This document shows, in pieces, positions 1 through 8,054 of a stretch of 64,000 nucleotides of DNA (the stretch's first letter is position 1; every line of letters starts with the position of its first letter). Source of the stretch: an uncultured Paracoccaceae bacterium (GTDB lineage: Bacteria; Pseudomonadota; Alphaproteobacteria; Rhodobacterales; Rhodobacteraceae); contig OY288171.1 in NCBI GenBank assembly GCA_958439195.1, positions 10,049 through 74,048 on the forward strand, written 5' to 3'. The notes beneath the pieces were generated by a model. It saw nothing but the letters and a program-made list of their open reading frames with translations. It did not search any database and was not told the DNA's origin. A program made the translations under genes and the position numbers.

Positions 1-897
1 CAGCGCCTTGCGGCTGGCATGGATCGGACCCACGCCCATGATCGACGGGTCCAGCCCTGCGGTGGCGTATGAGGCGATCCGCGCCAGCGGGGTAAGGCCG
101 CGCCGCGCCGCCTCATCCGCCGACATCAGCACGACCGCCGCCGCGCCATCATTCAGGCCAGACGCATTGCCTGCGGTCACCGACCCGTCCTTGGTGAAGG
201 CGGGCTTCAGTTTCTGCATCGATTCCAGCGTCGCCCCGGCGCGGATGTATTCATCGGCATCCACCGTGATGTCGCCCTTGCGGGTGGAAATCAGGAAAGG
301 GATGATCTCATCCTTGAACTTGCCGGCCTTTTGCGCGGCTTCGGCCTTGTTCTGGCTACCCAGTGCGAATTCATCCTGCATGTCGCGGGAAATCTGCCAC
401 TGATTGGCGACGTTTTCTGCGGTCTGGCCCATGTGATAGCCGTTGAAGGCATCCCACAGGCCATCCTTGATCATCGAATCGATGAACTTCATATCGCCCA
501 TCTTGGTGCCCGCGCGCAGATGCGCGACATGGGGCGACAGCGACATGTTTTCCTGACCACCGGCCACCACGATCCGCGCATCGCCCAATTGCACATGCTG
601 CGCGCCCAGCGCCACCGCACGCAGGCCCGACCCGCACACCTGGTTCAGTGACCAGGCGCTTGCCTCTTTCGGCAAGCCCGCCTTGATATGCGCCTGCCGG
701 GCCGGGTTCTGGCCCTGACCGGCGGTCAGCACCTGACCCAGGATCGTCTCTTCCACTTCGGCCTTGTCGATGCCCGCGCGGGCGACGACCGCCTCGATCA
801 CCGCGGCGCCAAGGTCATGCGCCGGGGTATTGGCGAAAGACCCGTTGAAACTGCCCACGGCTGTCCGGCCTGCGGAAACGATGACGACGTTGGTCAT
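1..897 (-). CDS. phaA: acetyl-CoA acetyltransferase (thiolase), partial at left edge
   Basis: Thiolase that condenses two acetyl-CoA to acetoacetyl-CoA, or the reverse; cytoplasmic. It is the entry step to polyhydroxybutyrate and to the ethylmalonyl-CoA pathway. The gene runs leftward from the ATG at 897, which follows a purine-rich AGAGAGGATCAGCC leader. About 299 of the usual ~391 residues are present; the C-terminal part carrying the second active-site Cys and the His lies outside. Visible are the N-terminal SAGRT segment, the nucleophile Cys in NQVCGSGLR, the GGQENMS loop and the central NASGLNDGAA motif. The symbol follows the biosynthetic thiolase of this family; atoB is an equivalent name and paralogues cannot be separated from a fragment. 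Confidence 0.95.
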   Translation of the reverse strand, partial: MTNVVIVSAGRTAVGSFNGSFANTPAHDLGAAVIEAVVARAGIDKAEVEETILGQVLTAGQGQNPARQAHIKAGLPKEASAWSLNQVCGSGLRAVALGAQHVQLGDARIVVAGGQENMSLSPHVAHLRAGTKMGDMKFIDSMIKDGLWDAFNGYHMGQTAENVANQWQISRDMQDEFALGSQNKAEAAQKAGKFKDEIIPFLISTRKGDITVDADEYIRAGATLESMQKLKPAFTKDGSVTAGNASGLNDGAAAVVLMSADEAARRGLTPLARIASYATAGLDPSIMGVGPIHASRKAL

Positions 898-1013
898 GGC
901 TGATCCTCTCTCTCCCATCGGGGCGGGGTCCACGTGACCACGCCGCCTTGCAGCATGGCCTAGACGGGGGGGAAAACAAAAGCAACATTGTTGGCGCAAT
1001 CATTGCAACGGCA

Positions 1014-1874
1014 TTACCGCGCCGCCTTTGGAGCAGCCTGTCCAAGCGCATTGGGCGGGCAGGAGCAGGGTTCCAGACCTTCGGGAATCAGCTTTGGCGC
1101 GGCAAAGTGATAACCTTGCAGACAATCCAGCCCCAGATCGGCCAGCCAGGCCGCCTCACCCGGCTGTTCCACGCCCTGCGCCACGACCAGCATGTCGAAC
1201 TGCCGCGCAATGGCCAGATAGGCCGCCATCAGCACCTGATTGTCGGCATGGGTATGGATGCCACGGCTGTATTGCGCATCAACCTTCAACAGATCAAAGC
1301 TCAGCTCGCGGAAATGGCGCAGGGCAAAGGCCCCTGCCCCGAACCCGTCCAGAGCAAAGGACACGCCCTTGGGCCGCAGTTCCGCGATCATGCCTGCCAG
1401 CAGTTCCGGCACCGTCATCACGCTGGATTCGGCAATCTCAAGGATCAGCCGATCACCAATGCCGGGATGCCGCGCCAGACCGACATTCAGCAGCTTCATC
1501 CAGCGGGGCCATCCAACCGACCGCGCCGACATATTCACCGACAGACGCAATTGCGGATGGCGCGCCAGCGCATCCAGCCCCATCGCCAGCGCCGCACAAT
1601 CAATTTCACGCCCCAATTCATGCGCCTCGACCGCGTGCATGAATTCGCGCGCCGGGATGACCCGACCACCCGGATCCAGCACCCGCATCAGCCCTTCGTG
1701 AAAACCGATGCGCCCCGGCTTTCCCGCCAGAACCACCGGATGATAGGCCAGCCGCAAACGGCGCAGGCGCACCGCCTCGGTTACCATGGCCACCGCATCA
1801 GCCGCACTTTCCGCTATGGCAAAGGACAGGGGACTCGCCCCTTCCGCCAGCCCGGAACCACTCTCCATTTTCAT
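1014..1874 (-). CDS. degenerate EAL-domain protein
   Basis: A 286-residue protein that is essentially one EAL (cyclic-di-GMP phosphodiesterase) fold with no membrane segment, GGDEF or receiver domain. Several active-site positions are kept: E in HEGLMR (EAL read as EGL), N in LSVNMS, E in EIAES, K and D in LKVD, and Q in LQGYHF. Two are changed. The DDFGTG metal loop reads DGFGAG, losing the second Asp, and the AEGVE Glu is Gln (AQGVE). By family knowledge such changes abolish or strongly reduce hydrolysis, so a c-di-GMP-binding or protein-interaction role is more likely. GTG at 1877, ATG at 1874 and ATG at 1868 are all possible starts. It is monocistronic and divergent from tag. Confidence 0.85.
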   Translation of the reverse strand: MKMESGSGLAEGASPLSFAIAESAADAVAMVTEAVRLRRLRLAYHPVVLAGKPGRIGFHEGLMRVLDPGGRVIPAREFMHAVEAHELGREIDCAALAMGLDALARHPQLRLSVNMSARSVGWPRWMKLLNVGLARHPGIGDRLILEIAESSVMTVPELLAGMIAELRPKGVSFALDGFGAGAFALRHFRELSFDLLKVDAQYSRGIHTHADNQVLMAAYLAIARQFDMLVVAQGVEQPGEAAWLADLGLDCLQGYHFAAPKLIPEGLEPCSCPPNALGQAAPKAAR

Positions 1875-1956
1875 CACAAAAACCCCGCAAGACCCGTGGC
1901 AATTCTGCTCTCACCCCCGTAAACATCGCGTTAATCCGCGAGAGAGGGACGCCGCG

Positions 1957-2553
1957 ATGCCCAGCCTTGCCGAAGACCAGACAGGACGCTGCCCCTGGTG
2001 TGGCACGGACCCGCTTTATGTGGCCTATCACGATGAAGAATGGGGCGTTCCCGAATGGAACCCGCGGGCCTTGTGGGAAAAGCTGATCCTTGATGGCTTT
2101 CAGGCGGGCCTAAGCTGGATCACGATCCTGAAAAAGCGCGATAATTTTCGCGCCGCCTTTGCCGGGTTCCAACCGGAAACCATCGCCACATGGGGCGAAT
2201 CGGATGTCCTGCGCCTGCTGGCTGATCCCGGCATCATCCGGCACCGGGGCAAGATCGAAGGCACCATAAGGTCCGCCCGCGCCTATCTGGCCATCGAGGC
2301 GCGCGAAGGGTTTTCCTCCTATCTGTGGAAACACCTCGACGGGCGGCCCCTGCAGAACCGGCCCATCACGATGCGCGACATCCCCACGGAAACGCCGCTG
2401 TCACAGGCCATCTCGAAGCAGCTCAGGAAAGACGGCTTCACCTTCTGCGGCCCCACCATCACCTACGCTTTCATGCAAGCCACCGGCATGGTGAATGACC
2501 ACCTGATCACCTGCCCTGCACAGGCACGCATCGCAGCCCTGCACGGCGCCTGA
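1957..2553 (+). CDS. tag: DNA-3-methyladenine glycosylase I
   Basis: Base-excision repair enzyme that removes 3-methyladenine from alkylated DNA; cytoplasmic. It is 198 residues, the usual family length. The N-terminal zinc-binding RCPWCGTDPLYVAYHDEEWG segment, the core GFQAGLSWITILKKR helix-hairpin region and the C-terminal TGMVNDH followed by CP (zinc ligands) all match Tag. The ATG at 1957 was chosen because a GAGAGAGGGA ribosome site lies just upstream and the protein then starts a few residues before the zinc motif. The reading frame stays open upstream to 1786, but that extension overlaps the divergent EAL gene. Confidence 0.95.
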   Translation: MPSLAEDQTGRCPWCGTDPLYVAYHDEEWGVPEWNPRALWEKLILDGFQAGLSWITILKKRDNFRAAFAGFQPETIATWGESDVLRLLADPGIIRHRGKIEGTIRSARAYLAIEAREGFSSYLWKHLDGRPLQNRPITMRDIPTETPLSQAISKQLRKDGFTFCGPTITYAFMQATGMVNDHLITCPAQARIAALHGA

Positions 2554-2578
2554 TTTTCATCTTGGCGACAAATACTCC
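2554..2578 (+). repeat. dispersed intergenic motif, copy 1
   Basis: The segment TTCATCTTGG-CGA-CAAATACTC directly follows the tag stop codon. Close copies occur at 20538–20558 and 34521–34541, all on the + strand and all in non-coding gaps, with the pattern TTCATCTTGGC(n)CAAATAC(C/T)C. Confidence 0.5.
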
Positions 2579-2602
2579 GGGGGGTGGGCGCGGCACGCGC
2601 CT

Positions 2603-2618
2603 GGGGGGCTGGCCCCCC
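2603..2618. terminator. GC-only hairpin between convergent tag and tlpA-like genes
   Basis: Six G, a CTGG loop and six C form a perfect hairpin in the convergent gap. There is no following T run on either strand, so intrinsic termination is only a possibility. It lies 25 bp after the dispersed motif. Confidence 0.35.
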
Positions 2619-2695
2619 TCTGCCGACGCGCCGCCGCAAGGCAGCGTGACGGAAAAAAGGAATGCGCGGCGGGCGGCACGCCCGGCGCGCGCAAT

Positions 2696-3241
2696 TCAAT
2701 TACCCGCCATCATCGCGGACAGAACGGTCTGCGCATGGGCGCTGTCCCATTCGGCATCGCCAATCAGGCGGGCCACTTCCTGCCCCTGCGGATTCAGGAT
2801 CACCGTCACCGGCAGGCCCATCACGCCCATCGGGCGCGCCAAGGCGCTTTTTGGGTCGCGCAGGATCGGCAAGGCTTGCACGCCCGCCTCTTCATAAAAC
2901 CTCTCGATCCCTTCCACTGCGTTGCGGCCTGTGGCCACGGGCAGCACCGCCAGATCGGGCATTGCCTGTTGCAGGCGCAACAGCGACGGCATCTCCTTGC
3001 GGCAAGGCGCGCACCATGTGGCCCAGAAATTCAGCACCACCCATTTTCCCTGCCATTGCGCCAAGGGCACTTCGCCATCATCGGCATCCAGAAACACGGC
3101 GGCGGGAATGTCCACCGGGGTGGCATGGATGGCCAGCTTGCGCATGTCGCCTTCGCGCAGCGCCTCAATATCCCCGGCAAGGGCGGCATTTGCACCGATG
3201 GCCAAGGCCGTATAAAGGACGGCCATAAATTTCCGCAGCAT
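2696..3241 (-). CDS. TlpA-like periplasmic thiol:disulfide thioredoxin
   Basis: A 181-residue thioredoxin-fold protein of the TlpA/ResA type, expected to reduce or isomerise disulfides in the periplasm, for example for cytochrome maturation. The N-terminus is a signal peptide or anchor (MLRKF, hydrophobic stretch, cleavage possible after ANAALA). The active site WCAPC has its cysteines at residues 77 and 80, and the cis-Pro segment GLPVT is near residue 145. The start at 3241 is supported by GGAGGGAAG immediately upstream. It is divergent from argH with only 22 bp between start codons, so at least one promoter must lie inside the neighbouring coding sequence. Confidence 0.88.
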   Translation of the reverse strand: MLRKFMAVLYTALAIGANAALAGDIEALREGDMRKLAIHATPVDIPAAVFLDADDGEVPLAQWQGKWVVLNFWATWCAPCRKEMPSLLRLQQAMPDLAVLPVATGRNAVEGIERFYEEAGVQALPILRDPKSALARPMGVMGLPVTVILNPQGQEVARLIGDAEWDSAHAQTVLSAMMAGN

Positions 3242-3263
3242 CTTCCCTCCGAAGGCCATCGCC

Positions 3264-4667
3264 ATGACCGCTTCCCCAGACGCCAAATCCGCCAACCAGA
3301 TGTGGGGCGGGCGCTTTGCCGAAGGGCCGGACGCCATCATGACGGCGATCAACGCCTCCATCGGGTTCGACAAACGGCTCTACGCACAAGACATCGCAGG
3401 GTCACGCGCCCATGCGGCGATGCTCGCCGCCACAGGCATCCTGAGCAATAAGGATGCCGAGGCGATCGGGGAAGGTCTTCTCACGGTGTTGTCAGAGATT
3501 GAAACGGGGAACTTTCCGTTTCGGGTGGAACTGGAAGACATCCACATGAATGTGGAGGCCCGGCTGAAAGAGGTGATCGGGGAACCTGCGGGGCGGCTGC
3601 ACACCGCCCGGTCGCGCAACGATCAGGTGGCGGTGGATTTCCGGCTTTGGGTGCGCGACCAATGCGATGCCGCGATTTCGGGGCTGACGGCGCTGATGCG
3701 CGTCTTTCTGGCACAGGCCGAGGCGGGGGCCGATTGGGTGATGCCGGGGTTTACCCATCTGCAAACCGCGCAGCCGGTGACATGGGGGCATCACATGATG
3801 GCCTATGTGGAAATGCTGTCGCGTGATCGGGGGCGGTTCATCGATGCACGGGCGCGGATGAACGAATGTCCGCTGGGCGCGGCGGCGCTGGCGGGGACGT
3901 CTTTCCCGATTGACCGGCAAATGACGGCGCAGGCGCTGGGGTTTGATCGGCCCACGGCCAACAGCCTTGATTCCGTGTCGGACCGCGATTTCGCGCTGGA
4001 GTTTCTGGCGGCTTCCAGCATTTGCGCCATGCATCTGTCGCGCTTTGCCGAGGAATTGGTGATCTGGTCATCGGCGCAATTCCGGTTCGTGCGGCTGTCG
4101 GACCGCTGGACCACCGGCAGCAGCATCATGCCGCAGAAGAAGAACCCCGATGCCGCCGAATTGCTGCGGGCCAAGCTGGGCCGCATCCTGGGGGCCACGG
4201 TGGCGCTGTTCACCGTGATGAAAGGGCTGGCGCTGACCTATTCAAAGGACATGCAGGAAGACAAGGAACAGGTGTTCGACGCCGCCGACACTTTGATGCT
4301 GGCCTTGGCCGCGATGACCGGGATGGTCAGCGACATGACCGCCAACCGCGATGTGCTGGCACAGGCGGCGGCATCGGGCTTTTCCACGGCCACCGATCTG
4401 GCCGATTGGCTAGTGCGCGAATTGGGCCTGCCGTTCCGCGATGCACATCACGTGACCGGCACGCTGGTCGCAATGGCCGAAGGCCAGGGATGCGACCTGC
4501 CCGATCTGACGCTGGCGCAGATGCAATCGGTGCATGCGGGCATCCGCGCCGATGTGTTCGATGTGCTGGGGGTGGAAAACTCGGTCCGTTCGCGCCGGTC
4601 TTATGGCGGCACGGCCCCCGATCAGGTGCGCGCGCAGATCGCGGCATGGCGGGAACGGTTGGCGTGA
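3264..4667 (+). CDS. argH: argininosuccinate lyase
   Basis: Last step of arginine synthesis: argininosuccinate to arginine plus fumarate; cytoplasmic homotetramer of the fumarase/aspartase superfamily. At 467 residues it has the standard length. The TARSRNDQVA motif is near residue 112, and the superfamily signature with the catalytic Ser, GSSIMPQKKNPD, is near residue 285. The ATG at 3264 has GAAGG upstream. The stop codon lies inside the first copy of a 14-bp tandem repeat. Downstream come three tiny lipoprotein genes; lysA follows beyond an oppositely oriented oxidoreductase. Confidence 0.97.
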   Translation: MTASPDAKSANQMWGGRFAEGPDAIMTAINASIGFDKRLYAQDIAGSRAHAAMLAATGILSNKDAEAIGEGLLTVLSEIETGNFPFRVELEDIHMNVEARLKEVIGEPAGRLHTARSRNDQVAVDFRLWVRDQCDAAISGLTALMRVFLAQAEAGADWVMPGFTHLQTAQPVTWGHHMMAYVEMLSRDRGRFIDARARMNECPLGAAALAGTSFPIDRQMTAQALGFDRPTANSLDSVSDRDFALEFLAASSICAMHLSRFAEELVIWSSAQFRFVRLSDRWTTGSSIMPQKKNPDAAELLRAKLGRILGATVALFTVMKGLALTYSKDMQEDKEQVFDAADTLMLALAAMTGMVSDMTANRDVLAQAAASGFSTATDLADWLVRELGLPFRDAHHVTGTLVAMAEGQGCDLPDLTLAQMQSVHAGIRADVFDVLGVENSVRSRRSYGGTAPDQVRAQIAAWRERLA

Positions 4668-4700
4668 CAGGCTTGGCGTGACAGGCTTGGCGTGACAGGG
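4659..4700. repeat. 3 x 14-bp tandem repeat spanning the argH stop
   Basis: Three consecutive copies of TTGGCGTGACAGGC at 4659–4672, 4673–4686 and 4687–4700. The last copy ends in G instead of C. The TGA of argH is inside copy one, so the duplication lies past the end of the protein. Confidence 0.9.
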
Positions 4701-4751
4701 GCAAGACAGGGCGCTAGGTTTGGTCGCAAACAAGAACCCGGTTGTCCCCAG

Positions 4752-4922
4752 ATGCCCTATGTCATGCTTCCCATCCTGTTGTTCATGGCGGCCTGCGGCG
4801 ATACTCGACTTCCGGTGCTGGCGATTCCGCTGTCGGACGATACGTCCTTTGGCACCGATCTGAACGCGCCCGATCCTGTTCTGGGCATCACGATCACCGA
4901 TCCGCTGCGCCGGATGCATTGA
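4752..4922 (+). CDS. small lipoprotein, 56 residues
   Basis: Short ORF starting MPYVML, with a hydrophobic stretch and the lipobox LFMAAC (Cys near residue 15), then about 40 residues rich in Asp, Leu and Pro and ending DPLRRMH. No family recognised. It is the first of three tiny lipoprotein genes in the same orientation after argH. The upstream in-frame GTG/ATG region would destroy the signal peptide, so the start nearest the hydrophobic stretch was taken; an ATG at 4764 is also possible. Confidence 0.6.
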   Translation: MPYVMLPILLFMAACGDTRLPVLAIPLSDDTSFGTDLNAPDPVLGITITDPLRRMH

Positions 4923-4933
4923 GGGCCGCTGTC

Positions 4934-5086
4934 ATGAAACCTGCGCTGTTTGCCCTTGCCCTGTGCCTTTCTGCCTGTTCATCGCCCCGGTTGAATGCCG
5001 GGTTAAGCCTTGGGGCAGACGGGCTGTCGGTCAGCCCTTCGGTTTCCGCCGGGCTGGGCGGCGGGCGGATCAGCTATTCCCCGTAG
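4934..5086 (+). CDS. small lipoprotein, 50 residues
   Basis: Starts MKPALFALALCLSAC, a textbook lipoprotein signal with the lipobox LSAC, then a Gly/Ser-rich mature part (NAGLSLGADGLSVSPSVSAG) that may form beta structure. The gene starts 11 bp after the previous stop codon. No family recognised. The ATG follows a GAGGGCCGCTGTC leader with an acceptable ribosome site. It is probably co-transcribed with argH and the other lipoproteins. Confidence 0.6.
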   Translation: MKPALFALALCLSACSSPRLNAGLSLGADGLSVSPSVSAGLGGGRISYSP

Positions 5087-5111
5087 ATTTCCAACCAAAG
5101 GTCTTGCTGCC

Positions 5112-5267
5112 ATGAAACGACTTGCCACCCTTTTCACCCTTGCGATGCTGGCGGCCTGCGGCGCGGATGGCCCGCCTGTGGCGCCTTCGCAGGCCCCGGC
5201 ACCAGCACCGACATCGGGCATCGCCATCACGGGCGAGGCCGAAATTGGCGTCAGGGGGGAAATCTGA
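5112..5267 (+). CDS. LptM-like small lipoprotein
   Basis: A 51-residue lipoprotein: MKRLATLFTLAMLAAC signal, then CGADGPPVAP and a Pro/Ala-rich tail. The motif C-G-x-x-G-P-x-x-x-P right after the lipidated Cys is the hallmark of the YifL/LptM family. In E. coli LptM assists disulfide maturation of the LptDE LPS translocon in the outer membrane, and its gene lies near lysA/dapF. Here it lies between argH and lysA. Family assignment rests on the motif, the size and the position. Its stop overlaps the next start (ATGG within TGATGG). Confidence 0.7.
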   Translation: MKRLATLFTLAMLAACGADGPPVAPSQAPAPAPTSGIAITGEAEIGVRGEI

Positions 5268-5581
5268 TGGCCCCGCTGCGATGGGTGTGGCTGGCGCTGG
5301 CCATCTGGGGGGCCGTTCACCCGATGTATTGGTTCGTCACCTACATGAACGAAACCGGCACCGGCCTGTCGGGGTTGATCGACGCCTGGTATGTGAACGC
5401 CTCGACCACCGGGCTGACCTGGGATCTGACGATCGCCGCCATCACCCTGACGGTCTGGGTGCTGGCGGAAACGGTGTCACGCAAAGCATGGCTGGGGCTG
5501 ATCGCTATCCCCGCCACTTTCTGCATCGGCGTCAGTTGTGGGCTGCCGCTGTATCTGTTCCTGCGGTCGCGGGGGCAGTAA
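5267..5581 (+). CDS. DUF2834-type small membrane protein
   Basis: A 104-residue integral membrane protein with three hydrophobic segments (about residues 5–25, 50–68 and 75–98). The layout W..LA..G...P..WF and the final membrane hairpin resemble the DUF2834 family, which has no known function. The start codon shares its A with the stop codon of the LptM-like gene, so the two are translationally coupled. Confidence 0.7.
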   Translation: MAPLRWVWLALAIWGAVHPMYWFVTYMNETGTGLSGLIDAWYVNASTTGLTWDLTIAAITLTVWVLAETVSRKAWLGLIAIPATFCIGVSCGLPLYLFLRSRGQ

Positions 5582-5626
5582 GGCGCATCACAGCGTCAGG
5601 CCACAGGCAAGGTAAGATCGGGCCAT

Positions 5627-6601
5627 TCACAAGGTAAGAATCGTCTGCCCCGTGGTGGCCCGCGATTCCAGCGCACGGTGGGCATCTGCCACCTGTTCCA
5701 GCGGGAACCGCTGGTCGATGCGGATGTTCACCGCGCCCGACGTGACCATTGCAAACAGATCCTGCGCCATCGCCTGACAGGTGGCCGGGTCTGCTATGTG
5801 GCTGAACAGCGTCTGCCGCGTGATCTTTAGCGATCCCTTGGCCGCCAGAAGGCCGATGTCAAACGGCGGCACCTTGCCGCTGGCATTGCCGAAAGAGATG
5901 AACATCCCAAAGGGTTTCAGGCTGTTCAGGCTGCCGTCAAACGTATCCTTGCCCACGGCATCCATCACCACATCCACGCCCTTGCCCCCGGTCAGGTCGC
6001 GCACGCGCGCGACGAAATCCTCAGACCGGTAGTTGATCGCATGGGTTGCGCCATGATCCAGCGCCAGACGGCACTTCTCATCCGATCCGGCGGTGGCGAT
6101 CAGGGTGATGCCTTCGGCCCGCGCCCATTGGCAGGCGATCAGGCCCACGCCACCGGCGGCGGCGTGAAACAGCACCGTATCGCCACGCTTGATGGGCGTC
6201 GTGCGGCGGAACAGGTATTGCACCGTCATGCCCTTCAACATCATGGCGGCGCCTTCGTCAAAGCTGATGGCATCGGGCAACGGGCAGACCTGCGCCGCCG
6301 GCATGACCCGCGCCTCTGTATAGGCGCCGGGCGGCTGCGCGGCATAGGCCACACGGTCGCCCGGTTTGACATGGGTCACGCCCGCGCCCACAGCATCGAC
6401 CACGCCGCTGGCTTCCATGCCCAGGGCGGCGGGCAAGGCCATCGGATACAGGCCAGAGCGTTGATAAACGTCGATGAAATTCAACCCGCAGGCCCGCTGC
6501 GTGATGCGCAATTCGCCCGGCCCCGGTTCACCCACCGGGCGATCCACCAACCTTAACACCTCGGGTCCGCCGTTTGCTTCGATTATGACCGTGCGCGCCA
6601 T
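5627..6601 (-). CDS. NADPH:quinone oxidoreductase, zinc-independent MDR family
   Basis: A 324-residue medium-chain dehydrogenase/reductase of the QOR/zeta-crystallin class, reducing quinones or enones with NADPH in the cytosol. The catalytic GroES-like half carries RACGLNFIDVYQRSGLYP. The Rossmann motif AAAGGVG is near residue 147, and MDAVGKDTFDGSL is typical of QOR. There are no structural or catalytic zinc ligands. It faces away from lysA across a 145-bp divergent promoter region and ends 46 bp from the oppositely oriented DUF2834 gene. It separates argH-lipoproteins from lysA, an insertion relative to the compact order in relatives. Confidence 0.92.
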   Translation of the reverse strand: MARTVIIEANGGPEVLRLVDRPVGEPGPGELRITQRACGLNFIDVYQRSGLYPMALPAALGMEASGVVDAVGAGVTHVKPGDRVAYAAQPPGAYTEARVMPAAQVCPLPDAISFDEGAAMMLKGMTVQYLFRRTTPIKRGDTVLFHAAAGGVGLIACQWARAEGITLIATAGSDEKCRLALDHGATHAINYRSEDFVARVRDLTGGKGVDVVMDAVGKDTFDGSLNSLKPFGMFISFGNASGKVPPFDIGLLAAKGSLKITRQTLFSHIADPATCQAMAQDLFAMVTSGAVNIRIDQRFPLEQVADAHRALESRATTGQTILTL

Positions 6602-6746
6602 CGTTGATCCCCCCTATGTCGTGGCTGTCAGCCTAGCCCAGCCTGCGGCGGGGTCCAGTGCGAAGGATGGGAAACAGGGTAGAAATCGCCTGTGGTTGCG
6701 GCTAGATGCAGCCACAACACCGGGGCATGGCGGGCAGGGGCGAACA

Positions 6747-8012
6747 ATGGACCATTTCCTTTACCGCAACGGCACCCTTCACGCCGAAGATGTGGCAATC
6801 ACCGACATTGCCGCCACGGTTGGCACGCCGTTCTATGTGTATTCCGCGGCCACGCTGACCCGCCATTACCACCTGTTCACCGAGGCGCTTTCGCCGCTGC
6901 CGCACATGGTGTGCTTTGCCATCAAGTCGCTGTCCAACATCGCCGTGCTGAAGCTGATCGGTGATCTGGGGGCGGGGATGGATGTGGTGTCGGGCGGCGA
7001 ATACCGCCGCGCCCGCGCCGCCGGCGTGCCGGGCGACCGGATCGTGTTTTCCGGCGTGGGCAAGACGCGGGATGAAATGCGGCTGGCGCTGACCGGGGGC
7101 ATCCGCCAGTTCAACGTGGAAAGCGAACCGGAATTGCGCGCCCTGTCCGAAGTGGCGGTGTCGCTGGGCGTGGTGGCCCCCATCACCATCCGGGTGAACC
7201 CCGATGTGGATGCCCGCACGCATGAAAAGATTGCGACGGGGAAAAAGGAAAACAAGTTCGGCATCCCCATAGCCCGCGCGTCCGAGGTCTATGCCGAAGC
7301 GGCGCGTCTGCCGGGGATCGACGTCATCGGGATCGACGTTCACATCGGCAGCCAGTTGACCGAACTGGAACCGTTCGAACAGGCCTATCTGAAAGTGGCC
7401 GACCTGACCCGCCAGTTGCGGGCCGAGGGGCATGACATCCGCCGCCTTGATCTGGGCGGTGGCCTTGGCATTCCCTACACAAGGTCGAACGAGGCGCCGC
7501 CCCTGCCGATGGATTATGGCGCGCTGATCAAGCGCACGGTGGGCGATCTGGGATGTGAGATCGAGATTGAACCGGGCCGCCTGATTTCCGGCAATGCGGG
7601 GCTGCTGGTGTCGTCGGTGATCTATGTGAAAAACGGCGAGGGGCGGGATTTCCTGATCCTTGACGCCGCGATGAACGATCTGGCCCGCCCGTCAATGTAT
7701 GGCGCGCATCATGACATCGTCCCCGTGGCCGAACCCCCCGCCGCCACCCCGACCGAGGCCTTTGATGTGGTGGGTCCGGTCTGCGAAACCGGCGACACCT
7801 TTGCCAAGGCGCGCGAAATGCCCCTGCTGGCCGAAGGCGATCTCGTGGCCTTTCGGTCGGCCGGGGCCTATGGCGCGGTGATGGCGTCGGAATACAACAC
7901 CCGCCCGCTGGTGCCCGAGGTGCTGGTGCGCGGGGATCAATTCGCCGTCATCCGGGAAAGACCGTCCTTTGACGAAATCCTGAACCGCGATACCATCCCT
8001 TCGTGGTTGTAA
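6747..8012 (+). CDS. lysA: diaminopimelate decarboxylase
   Basis: Decarboxylates meso-diaminopimelate to L-lysine using PLP; cytoplasmic homodimer with an alanine-racemase-like barrel. It is 421 residues. The PLP lysine is K60 in CFAIKS. HIGSQL is near residue 195, the phosphate loop GGGLGIPY is near 237, then EPGR, the substrate Cys in CETGD, and YGAVMASEYNTRP at the C-terminus. The ATG at 6747 was chosen because the family begins MDHF and GGGCAGGGGCG precedes it; the frame continues upstream but overlaps the divergent qor promoter. The next gene starts within about 45 bp. Confidence 0.97.
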   Translation: MDHFLYRNGTLHAEDVAITDIAATVGTPFYVYSAATLTRHYHLFTEALSPLPHMVCFAIKSLSNIAVLKLIGDLGAGMDVVSGGEYRRARAAGVPGDRIVFSGVGKTRDEMRLALTGGIRQFNVESEPELRALSEVAVSLGVVAPITIRVNPDVDARTHEKIATGKKENKFGIPIARASEVYAEAARLPGIDVIGIDVHIGSQLTELEPFEQAYLKVADLTRQLRAEGHDIRRLDLGGGLGIPYTRSNEAPPLPMDYGALIKRTVGDLGCEIEIEPGRLISGNAGLLVSSVIYVKNGEGRDFLILDAAMNDLARPSMYGAHHDIVPVAEPPAATPTEAFDVVGPVCETGDTFAKAREMPLLAEGDLVAFRSAGAYGAVMASEYNTRPLVPEVLVRGDQFAVIRERPSFDEILNRDTIPSWL

Positions 8013-8054
8013 GGCGGCTTGTCCGCGATCAGCGGAAAAGGTCACGCCCCCCGG

